Positions 1 to 11,700 of a DNA stretch of 64,000 nt are shown in pieces. A model generated the notes under the pieces. The model was given only the letters and a program-made list of their open reading frames with translations. It ran no database searches and had not been told where the DNA came from. Origin of the DNA: Apostichopus japonicus (lineage: Eukaryota; Echinodermata; Holothuroidea; Aspidochirotida; Stichopodidae); assembly GCF_037975245.1 (NCBI RefSeq), contig NC_092575.1:14178310-14242309 (forward strand). The letters are read 5' to 3'. Both the position numbers and the translations under genes were made by a program. Position 1 is the first letter of the stretch; every line of letters begins with the position of its first letter.

Positions 1-2587
1 CAACAATTGTTGAATTTTCCTCTTATATTTTTCTTGTTGAGATTACAGCAGTTATTGCTGAGACTGTTTAGATCAGTCACATTATTTAAACGTCAAAGAA
101 CTATCAAATTTTTGGCATTTAGAGAATTAATGTTGTCGAGAGGGACATTCATGTTTTGTACATTAATTTTTTCTTCAGTTTAAAGGTTTTAATTGTTTTT
201 TACCGATCATGCTGGGTATGATTGGGCCAGAAGGCATTGTGTATTCAACTGCTTATGCTGATTATCTGCTAATGATTTAATTAATCACTGACTGTGTTGT
301 ATGGTTTAGTTTTGTTAAGTCATTGGGTATTTAAGACTTAATGTCAGTTTAGATAATTTTTCCCAAGTGAAGGACCAGCGTGTGAAGGGCAGGGAGTGCT
401 TTGTAACTTAAGTTTAGCAGCCATGTTTTGTGGTATATTTTCATGTCTACTATATTTTCATTTATCTCTTCTCTGTACAGAAAGAACACTTTTATTCAAT
501 AAATGTCAATTGTGGATCAATTGAAAATTAGTCCTGCATCTGCAATTAGCTAAAAACATTAACTATGGTAATTTTCTCCTGCTATCGGTGGGTTTACTTC
601 ATAAGTATGGAATATGATGCTCATATAGTAATACAGTCTGGTCTACGTGTATCTGTCACATCTTTCTGATGATGTTTAAATTGTCTTTTCATTTGTCTTC
701 CCTTTTGTTTTACTGTTTTGAAATTCTAAGTGTATCAAAAATACTGTACCTTTACTGACATCAGTAGTACAATATAAATTCCACTATTATAATTTCCATT
801 GACGTTGAAAGAGAGAAAATAACTCATTGAAAGGTCCCATGTCTGATGGTACAAATATTGTGTAAAACTTGATACAGTATATTTAGCCAAAAGGACATCA
901 TAATCTATTTAAGGCAAGAAATATACATTTCAAGGATTATCAAATGATGGTTTGATGTATACAAAAGACCAAAATTCTCTTGCAGATTCATAGAAACTGA
1001 CAACTTCCTGAAACTCTAAACATGGGGCTAACACGTCATTAGATTACAGCATAACCAAAAAGAAAGCTAGGTCTTTACTTAATACTATATAATTTCATGT
1101 ATGACACACCCTATACAGTACCAGTGTTATCTATATTCTTGCATGGCGTGGAAAGAAGTGACCTATGTAAACCGACAGCCATGACATGCATTCACAACAG
1201 GACACTTCGGAAAGCGAATTTAGTCATTTAACTCAATATCTTTACAATCAAACAACTAACCAAGAATACTTACTGACTTCAACGATAAAATACACACGAA
1301 TCTGTTCGAAATCTCCTAGAATCGAAGTAATAAATGCAATAACTCGCTTAGATATCTGTACGTTAGCTGTAATACAATTTCTTTGTTGCGTTTTCACCAA
1401 CATATGCAAAATAGCCATGTGATACACCTGCTGATAGGTCACATGGTTTTCCCAATGACGTCAGATCACCTGATATTTAGAATTAAGTTACATTATTTGC
1501 TAGGTATGACTTTTAGTAGGTTCAATACGTTATTGCAAAAACAATTTAGTAAATAAATCGCCGTCAAAGAAATAAGACTCCATGTAATAAATATATTTAA
1601 TCGTTATCATATTAATGATATGATCTTACAGAATCACATAACTTTCAATAAAAACTGTGCTGTGAAGCACGATGTTTACGTATAAGGTACGTAACAAAAC
1701 TCCGCCTGTGCGCAATGTATTCAAAGTGGACAAACTACGGAATTGTATAAGCGCCATGCTATCAATAGGACAAATCTCTGAAATTGCAGAGAATTGTTAC
1801 TTTGTAGACTCCTCTCTTCCTAAAATTCAACACAAAGACCAAAAAATATCTCGTAATGCTTCAAACTACAGGAATCGTTTGACAAAAAGCATTATCACGT
1901 TCTACATTGCAGCACTTATCATATAACTGTTAGTGTAGCCTAGTTAGGAGTCCTATAACGTTTCGATCCTAATAATATAGAGGGGACACAGGTACAGACA
2001 CTGAGATGGAATACAAGAGAGTTAACTACTGAGAAATGGAAAACTGAATGAAGTAGCAATATGGATAATACAAAGGGCAGTGGGAAGAATGGAAACAGGA
2101 GGTGCACGAGATAAACTTAACTGGACTAAACTGTTTAGGGGATTATCTCGATCAGAGTAAGCACTAGTGACGGATGTTCAGGACTGAAGGGAAGTAAAAA
2201 GGCAACTATTGGGTGACGAGGATGAAGAAAACATGCAAGTACTGATGAGAAAGATGTGTAGTGAAGAAATCAAAAGTTAGAATGAGAAAAATAAAGGGAA
2301 GGCGCAAAAGTTGAGTACATGCAAGAAACATAATCTTCGGTTTTGGATATTCGGGCCATGATTCGGTTGAATGGTGTGGAGTTATTGCCTTCACGATCTG
2401 TCAGTTTATTTACTCCGTTGCTCATTTTAACGTCCTTGAGGTAATTTTATTTTAACACGTTCAGACATTTTGCAGAATTTTCACCAGTGAACAGTCTCAT
2501 AACGTATACGTAGCCAGCTGACAGTATTTCACAATCGAGCATAGATGATATCATATAATTTATTAGTGCTTGCATAGGTCCATTTGG
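1..2587. other. Intergenic AT-rich flank, no recognisable gene
   Basis: I see no exon with convincing coding character here; the open frames are short and resemble nothing I know. An AATAAA lies at 498-503 after a T-rich stretch and could be the polyadenylation signal of a gene ending upstream of the window, but no coding sequence supports that. A perfect TGACGTCA palindrome is at 1456-1463. From about 2040 to 2365 one plus-strand frame is mostly open but broken by several stops, possibly a decayed coding fragment of unknown origin. Confidence 0.5.
498..503 (+). terminator. Possible polyadenylation signal of an upstream gene
   Basis: A canonical AATAAA hexamer sits in T-rich sequence near the left edge. 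It might close the 3' UTR of a plus-strand gene lying to the left. No coding sequence of such a gene is visible, and the hexamer is expected by chance in AT-rich DNA. Confidence 0.2.
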
Positions 2588-3401
2588 TGCGCCGATAGTG
2601 TGCCGTAAGTCCTGAAATCGACATGTGTGGAATTAAATTGACATATGTAAGTTTCTCGTGCTCTGGTTGCATGAAATCGACGCTTAGTTATTGTACAATA
2701 AGTCTTGAGGTCGACATATGTGGAATTGAACTGACATAATTTCTGTTTCTAGTGCTCTCTTTGGACCGACGACCAGCTAGTGTCATATGTGGTTTCCTAA
2801 CGCTCTGATTGGAAGAAATCGACATGTTGTGTCAAATTAAATTGACATATGTCGATTTCTCGTGGTCTCATCGGATGACCAGTGTCACGTGTTGTTTGCT
2901 AGCGATCTGATTGGAAGAAATTGACATATGTGAAAGACTATACAAGCCTAACAATGAGACTATGTTTGCATTGACAAAAATCAAAGCTGCCCGAATAGGT
3001 CATCCTAGGCTTGTGAGGATAATCATACTTACACAACCAATTAAAATATATATCAAGACATTGCTGGTCGTTTTTGATGGTTCTTCCATCGGCATGGTTT
3101 CTAATTTTGGCATTGATGCAAAACATCATGAAAAGAATGGGGTGAACATAACGTTCGGCTATTCTAATTTCAACTGTCTGGTTTCTGGGGCCTATGAATA
3201 TGCATAGCCCGAAGATCGACATATGACAACTTAATTCGACATAATATCGAATCCTTTAACATATATCGATTTCATCCAATCAGAGCATGCACAATAAAGT
3301 GCAATATGTCGATTTCATCCAATCAGAGCACCAGAAACTTACATATATGTCAATTTAATGCGACATATGTCGATTTCAGGAATTATGGCACAATAGGCGC
3401 A
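2588..3401. mobile_element. Foldback / long-TIR element, about 0.8 kb
   Basis: The left end starts TGCGCCGATAGTGTGCC and the right end, read in reverse complement, starts TGCGCCTATTGTGCC. Both continue into matching sequence (CCTGAAATCGACAT, then AAATTGACATAT, then GTAAGTTTCT and a GTGCTCTG block), so the imperfect terminal inverted repeats exceed 100 bp. Inside, an ATCGACATATG-like word and a TCTGATTGGAWGAAAT-like word recur many times on both strands, giving sub-terminal repeats. The centre (about 2930-3210) is unrelated to the arms. No clear target duplication is visible. This fits a non-autonomous foldback DNA transposon; the superfamily cannot be named. Confidence 0.7.
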
Positions 3402-3663
3402 GCATATACGTCGCTAACTACAGTGCTTTTGAAGAACAAATCCCTACCAAGAACTGAATAGAACTTCAGTTTAAAGGGGATTTTGTCTCAGCCTGGCGGC
3501 AGCCGCACCCACGACCCTCCAGGCTCCAGCATAATGCAGTTCGGTTTCTAATGAAGAACATTTTGTGACGGAGGCCTTAAATGGACAAAGCTCGAATTTA
3601 AAATGTGTGTCGCCGTTCAAACCCTTGTAATAATCTTGTGTTACTATTGTAAAACCTGTAGCA

Positions 3664-4127
3664 CGGGGTTTTACTAACTTTATCCCCACACACACACACA
3701 CACACACACGAACAACCTGTGGATGTCAGAGTTGTCCACGAACCCCCAACTTTTCGACACACGATCTGAGTCATTATTATACTATAATACGCATAGCAAT
3801 GCTTCGTAAAAGATCAAGTTCATTGTGTCTTATTGTGTTGTCATGCGTATACTAACTTCACCAAAGTCATGCGGCCTGTGTCTATTCCATAATTCAGTTA
3901 TTTATCACATGCACGGTACGGTACTACTATGGCAACATATGCGTATGGAACGCGACAAGAGTTTGTTGATATAGGTACGACTTTTGTACATTACTAAATT
4001 ATATGGTACATCAGATTTTAGTTCAACAAAAAGTACTCTAGTTTTGACTTTCAGAAACGTCTTACGAACCCCAGGGATGGACTCACGCACCACTGGGGGT
4101 TCATGCACCCCAGTTAGGGAACCCCTG
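3664..4127. mobile_element. hAT-type MITE, copy A
   Basis: The element is flanked by a perfect 8-bp duplication, CTGTAGCA at 3656-3663 and 4128-4135, as expected for hAT transposition. The right end in reverse complement reads CAGGGGTTCCCTAACTGGGG and the left end reads CGGGGTTTTACTAACTT, a degraded inverted repeat of Charlie-like appearance. About 420 bp are nearly identical to the element at 14964-15415. A CA dinucleotide run near 3687-3709 occupies the place where the other copy has a C-rich tract. It encodes no transposase, so it is non-autonomous. Confidence 0.85.
3687..3709. repeat. CA dinucleotide microsatellite
   Basis: An uninterrupted CA run of about eleven units lies inside hAT MITE copy A. 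The related copy at 14964 has poly-C/CCCG sequence instead, so the run arose after the two copies separated. Confidence 0.9.
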
Positions 4128-4135
4128 CTGTAGCA

Positions 4136-6010
4136 AGTTAGGCTGCCTTTTCAGAAAAAAAAGTTCACACAGTTGCTCAGCCGCAAAATTGTAGATTGAG
4201 AAATAACGCCATAGCGCCATCTTTTTGACATCTCGTCACGATAGCTCTATAGTAGACAATTGGGTAATATTTACATTTGGCATTGAAAACAGAGTCGCAA
4301 AGAAATACTGCGCACAGACACAGGTTTGCGATTTAAGAAAGAGGGCCAGGGCTAGGCCCGAAAAACTATTACTCAGAAGTTATTGAGGAAGCACTCCTCG
4401 GCCCTTAGAAAAGACAAATTGGGGGCGCTATTTAAATCAAATGCTAGAATGGTCAGAGAGTTATTGTGACCAAGAGGCCTACAGGGATAATTTGGAAGCA
4501 GACAATGTAACTATTATCACAAAGAGAGAAAAATTTCTCTAATTCGATGTATGGTTAATTTGAATGTAACCTATGTTGACAAGCTAAACTTCCCTTATGA
4601 TGTGTTTTCATCATGACAGATGTTCCTAAAATGTTTTACTTCCTGTCTTAGAAATCTTCATAATTGATTTTTATCCGTGAAATATGATAGGCCTACATCA
4701 TTTGAATTTTTCATTAGTTTCCATTGTTCTTTGCATTTAGATTAACATTAGAATGCAGCCTTTTGTTGTAGAAATATATTTATTTTCCTTACATGAATAT
4801 ATGTTAAAATATTATAAAGAAACAGAACAAACATTTCCCTCATAATTGGCCTGATGACATCATTCGCTCTTCAGTTGCCAGATACATTCACAAAATATCA
4901 TTAAAATTTCATATCTTCAGCTAGAACAACTGCTTTGCCAGAATGTATGTGTGTGTGGTTTATTTTACTACAGCAATAAATAATGTATCATTCTTGTTCA
5001 TCATTGTGAAAGAAAAGTTGGTAAAAACTTGGCCCTAGCTGTAGAAACTGAGCAACATATAAGGTATTCCTTTCCTCCCATGTAATTGCCTAATTGACTT
5101 ACGCACTAAATCGGCAAACGCTGGTCATTCATGGCACCTGTTTTTTTCCGTATCTTGCAGGCCATGTAGCGTGTTAGGTATATAGTATAGGCCTACTTCC
5201 ATTTAACTTTCCCGTTGATGTACACATTAAATCGTCTAAGAAATGTGGTCTCTAAGTCTTTGTAGAAATTTTCACAACAAAAGAAGGTAGAAGAATTTGT
5301 TTCATGTCTGAGCCTGCATATTTTCGTCACTTTTAAAGAAGCCTAAAGTGGTCCAAAGTTGCTTCAATAATTGACCCAATTTTCACACCACATTTAACTC
5401 AAATTGTGTAATTTGACATCCACGCCGCAACATACCAGAATCTGTTTGATAATATATCGAATAAAAGTGTTCTCCTGTTGCTTTTCGGCACTTTTCTTGC
5501 TGCGGATTGATATCAACTCGATGATACGGCGTAAGCCTGTATGCTACCTTAAGCAATGAGCCTAGCGCAAAGACTATTTGTTACCATTTACGTTTTTATT
5601 AGATTTTACGACTTTGTCTTATCCTACCAAAGTAACGAAGAAGAGAGTAATGAAGAACTAAGTTGAAGAAACATCAAAATCCTCAAATATCAAAGCTAGT
5701 GGCACTATACCAACATATACTATTATGTAAATGTGACTGGTTTGAATACTCACCTGCATGCATATGGTACACTAAGCTGAACTATGCGATAGGGACCATG
5801 CATGGTTCCAATTATATTTATTTTCTTTTTCCAAGAAGGAAAAGAAAAAAAGTCTCATTAGAATGATTGTAAGTAAGGTATAGGTTTAAAAGATAGGCAT
5901 TCAAACTCAACCAAATGCCAGCCCCTCTCCTCCCACCTTACAGAAAACCGAAGAAACAAACATAAATCGCCTTGAGGAAAAATGGAGGGGGGGGGGGGGA
6001 GGGCGGAGGG
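4136..6010. other. Intergenic stretch with a diverged dispersed repeat
   Basis: No gene is seen. About 5325-5510 is a diverged relative of 57990-58240: both contain a TTTTCGTCACTT block, an AATTGACCCAATTTT block and a TGCTTTTCGGCACTTTTC block in the same order and orientation. A 13-base G run is at 5987-5999. Confidence 0.5.
5325..5510. repeat. Dispersed repeat, diverged copy 1
   Basis: It shares several ordered blocks with 57990-58240, including GTCACTT, TTGACCCAATTTT, GATAA-TATCGA and TTCTCCTG-TGCTTTTCGGCACTTTTC. Spacing is roughly kept and the orientation is the same. The right-hand copy has a 108-codon open frame on the minus strand, whereas this copy has stops in the corresponding frame, so a decayed mobile-element coding segment is one possibility. 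The family was not identified. Confidence 0.5.
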
Positions 6011-6018
6011 CGATAAGT

Positions 6019-6409
6019 TAAGGTGACCAGACGTCCCCGATTTTCGGGGACAGTCCCCGATTACAGTGTGCTGTCCCCGATAAACAAGTGTCCCCGAAAA
6101 TGTCCCCGATTCGTCAAAATGTTCAGGAATTTCGAAAATATCACACATTATTAGTAAAATAATTGTAAAAACAATGTTTAGTCAAGTGTGCAGTCGCAGA
6201 ACGGAACACGAATTTATGACACAAGCAACTCACAAGCTCTCAAAGAACCACGTAAAGTAAGTGAATTTCATCTAAGAAAAGCTCCTTTTTTTAAAAATAA
6301 AGTTGATTTAAAAAGTGCAAGCACCTTAGGCACTTGAAAATTTTCCCCTCCCCATATCAGTCACGTAATAAATGTCCCTGATTCCAGTCAGGAAAATATG
6401 GTCACCTTA
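6019..6409. mobile_element. hAT-type non-autonomous element with perfect target duplication
   Basis: Terminal inverted repeats TAAGGTGACCA begin at 6019 and end at 6409. The element is flanked by a perfect 8-bp duplication, CGATAAGT, at 6011-6018 and 6410-6417. The word GTCCCCGA recurs five times in the first 90 bp, the kind of sub-terminal repeat that hAT transposases bind. At 391 bp it has no coding capacity. Superfamily assignment rests on the 8-bp duplication and terminal sequence. Confidence 0.85.
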
Positions 6410-6493
6410 CGATAAGTTGCCAATTAAACATTTTGCAGAAAATTGTTCAATTGCTCAGATGGAATGAAGTGAACAATTGAACATACTTTCATG

Positions 6494-7203
6494 CAGTGGC
6501 GTCGTGCCCATTGGGGACCGGGGGGAACAGGCCCCCCCCCCCAAATTTTGTCAAAAGGTGTCATAAAATTTTGTCATAATTTAACAAAAAAAGTGTTTTC
6601 GAAATCGAAAAGTAGATTAAATAGTCAATTGCTCTTTGATGGTCGTTGCGGATTTTCCACACACCTCAATGACGACATACCGGGATTAGTAATGCCATTG
6701 CCTTTGAAAAATGAATAATAATAATCATTTCAAGTCACAATTAACCTGGAAAATAATCACTTCGTTATCGCACGTTTTACCTTAGGTTTCGCTACTTTCG
6801 CTTTTTCTGCCTATGTTTTCAAACGGCATAGCTTTTTCTTCACCCAGTCACTACTTCTCACGGGCATGGGCGGCGATCATGGATCAGCCAACATAAAAAT
6901 GTTTCGATTTCTTAAATTTTGGGCGCTTCTGGGAGACGAGAAATTGGTAAACTGAGGAATAAATGGCGATCACTTCCTTCGAGAATATTTCTCAAAATAA
7001 AAAATTGCAGGAAATTTTTATCAATTTAAGGGGTGTTGCTTACTGCCATAAGGCACGGGAAGTGCCGTTTCCTGCAATCTGAGGGGTCCGCCAGACGAAA
7101 AATTTTCTTGTACGCTGCGCGCCAACCTGTGGTGGCGCTCCGCTTAGATAGTCATCACCTGCTCCACCCCCCCCAAAAAAATTATTTTCGCACGGCGCCC
7201 CTG
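6494..7203. mobile_element. hAT-type element (CAGTGGCG family), 710 bp
   Basis: It starts CAGTGGCGTCGTGCCC and its right end in reverse complement starts CAGGGGCGCCGTGC. The flanking 8-bp duplication CTTTCATG (6486-6493 and 7204-7211) is perfect. An internal block at about 7111-7150 (GCGCCAACCTGTGGTG followed by CGCTCCGCTTAGATA) is shared with the shorter element at 37624-37997, which has similar ends, so both belong to one family of different-length internal-deletion derivatives. It carries a C run at 6532-6542. There is no intact transposase. Confidence 0.85.
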
Positions 7204-7211
7204 CTTTCATG

Positions 7212-8659
7212 TGAGTGATAAATAGCCCAGCGCCCCCCCCCCCCCACCCTTCCAAAAGAAAATCATATTAAGCGCGCTAGGAAGTTGCACTGTAATTTTG
7301 GGTAATTCACTATGTCGTCGAATATAATTTGTTGAAAAAAAAAGGTTTCCCCTTTGTTAAATTAACATAGCTTTTGTAGTTATGTAGCTTTCAAGCAGAT
7401 AACTCAGTTGCTTACTCACAGAGTGATTAATAAGTGTGTGAAGTGAGGGCCAGTGGGCACAAATGTATCGAAAAAAGTTCGGAACAAAAGTGCAGTCGCG
7501 AAAGATGGGTTGTCTGACTGACCGTATCGTTGACGAGCAGCGCGGGTGGGGGGTACAAGGCAGCAGTCGGAATTTTCTGGCTTCAAAACCCATCCAGTTG
7601 GAATTTCAGCCACTACACCCCCAATCATCAGGCCTTAGCTACGTCCCTGCATGGCTACGAGCCTACGGAGAGACATTGTTCGGTGGAACCAATCCTTCCC
7701 AGTGGCGTATATATTAGGACACTACCGTATCAAAACCTGTAGAGACAGAAAACCTGTTGGATTTGAGAACCGCACCGGCACGATTTGAATTTTGTAGTTG
7801 CTGTAGTGGCCAAGATGGGACATTTGAACTTCTATTTTTGAATGTTGGCAATTTGACCTCAAAGATTTTCGCCAGAAATTAAAAGGAAAAAAAAAATTCC
7901 ACTGGCGTTACCGATCTTCGACTTGCTTTTAATTAAAAAAAAAATTAAAAATGAAAGTCTTCACTGTTGCCAACTGCTTTTATATTCTTCTTCTTATGTT
8001 TCATCTCTGGTATGTCGAAAATTCAAGACAATGTTTCATCTCGAAATTTTATGTCTTGAATTTTTTTTTCATGAAATATAGAGGGTTTTTCTTTCAGTCC
8101 TTTTATCGAATTTGCGAAAAATCTGTCAGCCTTGTATCAAATTTTGATCATTTCGAAATTTAGATTTTTTGTGTAAAATGTCGAGAAATGGACTGCAGCC
8201 AGCATTAGCTATATACTGCAAAGGAACTGTTAAATTATCCTTTTAATGCATCTCTCTGTTCCTATGCCTTTGTTTGTGAGGAAGCTGTGGGCTAAATATT
8301 CCGGCCTTAAAATCATAGAAATATATTGATTGTCCCATGTAGAGTAGAAACATTCCATTTCAAAGGGAAGAATTAGTGGCAGGCGGCGAGGGAAAGTTTA
8401 TTTCCTAGAATTTCGAAAGTTTTGTTATAGCGCCAGCAGTTATGGTCAAGTTTTTGCTCATTTGCTCCTATATGTTTTATAGGACTTTTTGGACCAGAGA
8501 AGAAACATCGCAGCATGGACCTTTTCATTTGCATTTGAGTTATACGTTGGTTATAGTTCGCATCCCGATTCCAACATAGGTGTAATAGTCTATCGTCTAT
8601 GCGGTGAAAAATGCCTTGAATATTTTGAATGGCTTGATGATTCTGTAACTGGACTCTTT
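7212..8659. other. Intergenic DNA upstream of the lipid phosphatase gene
   Basis: No coding sequence is recognised. Poly-C lies at 7233-7245. A CAGGGACGTAGCTAAGG-like end, in reverse complement, finishes at 7649 and resembles a hAT terminus, but no partner end with a matching duplication was found. The last 150 bases before 8700 are richer in CpG (several CG in 8671-8685) than the surroundings, which fits a transcribed 5' leader or promoter-proximal region. No TATA box was identified and the transcription start is unknown. Confidence 0.4.
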
Positions 8660-8700
8660 TGAAAGCAATTCGACGCGCTTCGTCGCTTCAGAGAAAACAT
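8660..8700 (+). promoter_or_regulatory. Proposed 5' leader exon end carrying AT of a split start codon
   Basis: The sequence GAGAAAACAT at 8691-8700 is followed by a consensus donor GTAAGT. Exon 2 begins with G at 14052 and is open from its first base in a frame that needs two bases from upstream. Joining 8700 to 14052 makes ATG with A at -3, and the frame has a TGA at 8660-8662 and no earlier ATG, so translation would start exactly at the junction. This is inferred from phase and splice consensus only; another upstream exon could be used, or translation could start at the internal ATG at 14137. Confidence 0.45.
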
Positions 8701-11700
8701 GTAAGTAGATCGTACTATTTTCTTACAAGGGCATTCTAACATGCCAACGAATGTAATAAATTCTTACAAGTATATTTCTTTAAGTTTGATGAAGTGCTAC
8801 CCAACTCAAATTCCAAATACAAATTATTTGATTTAGGGTAGAACCCTTTTTTTGTCAAACTTGTGAATGACGTCAATTGTTTGACGGTTTTTGTTTACAC
8901 TTGAGCAACTTCGAACCGAGGAATACAATAAAATATATTGCAAGCTGGCTAGCCTAGGTCCAAAGTTATGTAGAGAACTTGTTCCTTGCGGAAGTGATGG
9001 TACAGAAAAACTCTATCGGATCGAATTACTAAACGTTCTTGGAAACAGTACAAAAGTAACAAACACGGTTCTGTATTTGAGCCAGTGACTATGCAGTGAA
9101 CCAAAGCAGTGATATGATGAATGCCTTCGTGTAGCAGGAAACACTTTTTAATACTGGCCAAGATCTTTCGTTCATCGCAGTTGGCATCTCATACGTTAAC
9201 TTAGATACCGTGGTGGTAAAGAAAAGTAAACTAAACTTACGTACGTGTAGGTATACAGTAGGCCTAAAGTTACTAACGACGAACGTATCTAGTAAAGAGA
9301 CTACAGATCCAACTAGCGTATTGTAGGTTTAGGCCTAAATGGACACTTGAGTGTTCCTGTGTTTACGCCGCCTAAGTATTTACAGCTATCTAAGTATCGG
9401 TATCAGAGTTGTTTATCACTTTTTCTAGTAGGCCTAGTCTGTTACCTCCATATATTTGTATGTATCTTTTAGTTGCCTAGCGTATATATGTCAACATTAT
9501 TATACTGGGTGGGATTGGGATTAGCCTGTATAATGTGTGTGTAACATAAGCCATATAGGCCCCACATACTGCAAAAGTATGAGACACATTCAACTACACT
9601 ATTTACATGACTAAGCGACATAGCTTTAATGATGAGGCAGCATTGCTTTACCTATCTATAGTCAATCAGTAGTACTATGTAGCTTGCATGTTGTGTTGGA
9701 CTTGTGTTTTATACTTATTTAAAGTAACAGCTTATATGCCTAGCTATAATTGGCCCTAGGTATGTGGTGATTGTCTCTTAGAGGTCTTTTATAAGAATCT
9801 TTCCATGACATGTTTCTCCCAAACACCTCTGATCTGTTTTTACAAATGTTACCCCCAACCATCACACCCATCCAATCCCATCCTTCCTTCCCCTTTCCTT
9901 CTTCTACCCATCTCTAAAACCACATGAAGCTTTGGCTGTTACTATTGCCAAGTTTTGCTACTTAACTTTATTTGTTAATGCCCATAAAATCCCCAGAGTA
10001 AAATGTTTATCCACAATTTTAATTGTAAATGTCTTTTTTTTATATTTCATAACCTGTATCAGATACCCATGAATGTATTGAAAACTCTGGCATACCTCAT
10101 GTACTGTATAAATAATAACATATTCTGTTAAAGACTTGTATCATTAAAATTAGAAAATATAAATACATTAACCCATGTTTTATATTGTTAGCAGATGTGT
10201 ACAAATCATTTACACTAATAATACATAACTGTGTTGTAAAATATGTCTCAGTAGCTTGAACATTAATTATATTTCTTTCTTTTATAGTTTCTACATACGT
10301 CATTAAACTTTAATGCAAATTTCTGTGTTAGACATGTAATTGTACAAAGTATGGGCTTGTCATTTTATATGGTTGTTTACCATAGAAAATGTTGCTGTGG
10401 TACTGTACATACAGAATGAGTTAATTTCTGTTTCCTGACATGATGGGTCAACTTTAATGCACCTTGTGCATAATTGACAGTAACTCACATAATAAGTTCA
10501 TGCCTGCAAAGTTGTAAAATGGTAAAAACTTGAGACTCAGAGTTTTATGTATTCAATGCCTCATGATGGGATCTCCAATTTATGTCCTGCTCATTTCTTT
10601 TAAAGCAGCATTTTTCGTTTGGTCGCCGTTTTCTATTTTTTTGACATGTCCATCGATTTTTTTACATATATCAATCACAAAACAGCAAACTTATATATTA
10701 GCCAAGTACTTCCCTGCCAACAACGTTAATTGGCGAGCAATTAAGGATATTTACAGATAATGAGAAAAGTGTCCACGACAAATTCCACATATAAAATTAA
10801 TGGCATACACTTTCCCAAACCCACTAGTTTGAATTCAACCAATAAGAGATGCAGGTATATATATGAGCCGTTGCATAAAATAGATTCAAGACTTTACGTT
10901 GGTACAACCAGGGAGTTGCTATGGAACTCCCTGGTACAACTGCCATATGACTGTACACAAATCAAGGATGGTGTTGTATTACATACTGGTCAATGACGTT
11001 CGTAATGTTTAAATATTCATATTATAGGCGAGGTTTATTGGGATCCCAACGGAAAATATCTTGGAGAAAAAAAAAGTTGAAAGTTGCAAATTTTTCGACT
11101 TTTATGCCACCATTTGAAGTAAGATTTAAATAGATAAGAGAGATATATGTTTATCGTTATGGTATAGTGGAGTCAGTGAGGTTGACAAAAATCATAGAAA
11201 AGGACGCAAAATGCTGCTTTAAGATGTATGTAAATCAAAGTCAAGCAGATTTATATGGAGTTGTGGGTATTCTTTTTTTTTTCAAATTCAATGTTTTATC
11301 TCAAATTTGGAATCTTTTTAATTTAGGAAGTAAAATGTAAACATTTGAAAGTGAATATTAAAAACTGACAATAAAAACTTCAACAGCTGGCAATGGTTAA
11401 CACCAAGAGTATAGCTTTCAGTTTCAGGGTTCATATTGATTAGCGTTATGAAATATACACAGTTATAGACAGAAATCCCGTCCCAAAAAGAGTGTTTATT
11501 AGTACAGAATAAATATTGTGTCGGATTAATGCACTATGGAGCTGAGCATTGCACCAGCATACTTTCTTCAATCATGCTGTTTAGCAACATGCCAGTTGAT
11601 TCGTTGACGTAGAACCTATCAAATAGTTTTGAAGTTTAAAGAGTTGCTGGTACAAATTTTCTGTTCTTCATGTTGAACTGTTTCATTGTTATAAATACAT

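Noticed and set aside
7204-7649. A further hAT element ending at 7649
   Set aside because: The right end resembles a CAGGGACGTAGCTA terminus, but no left end with the matching 8-bp duplication CATGGCTA was found.
7695-7905. CAGTGGCG-started element ending near the CCACTG at 7899-7904
   Set aside because: The two flanks do not match, and similarity between the ends is too short.
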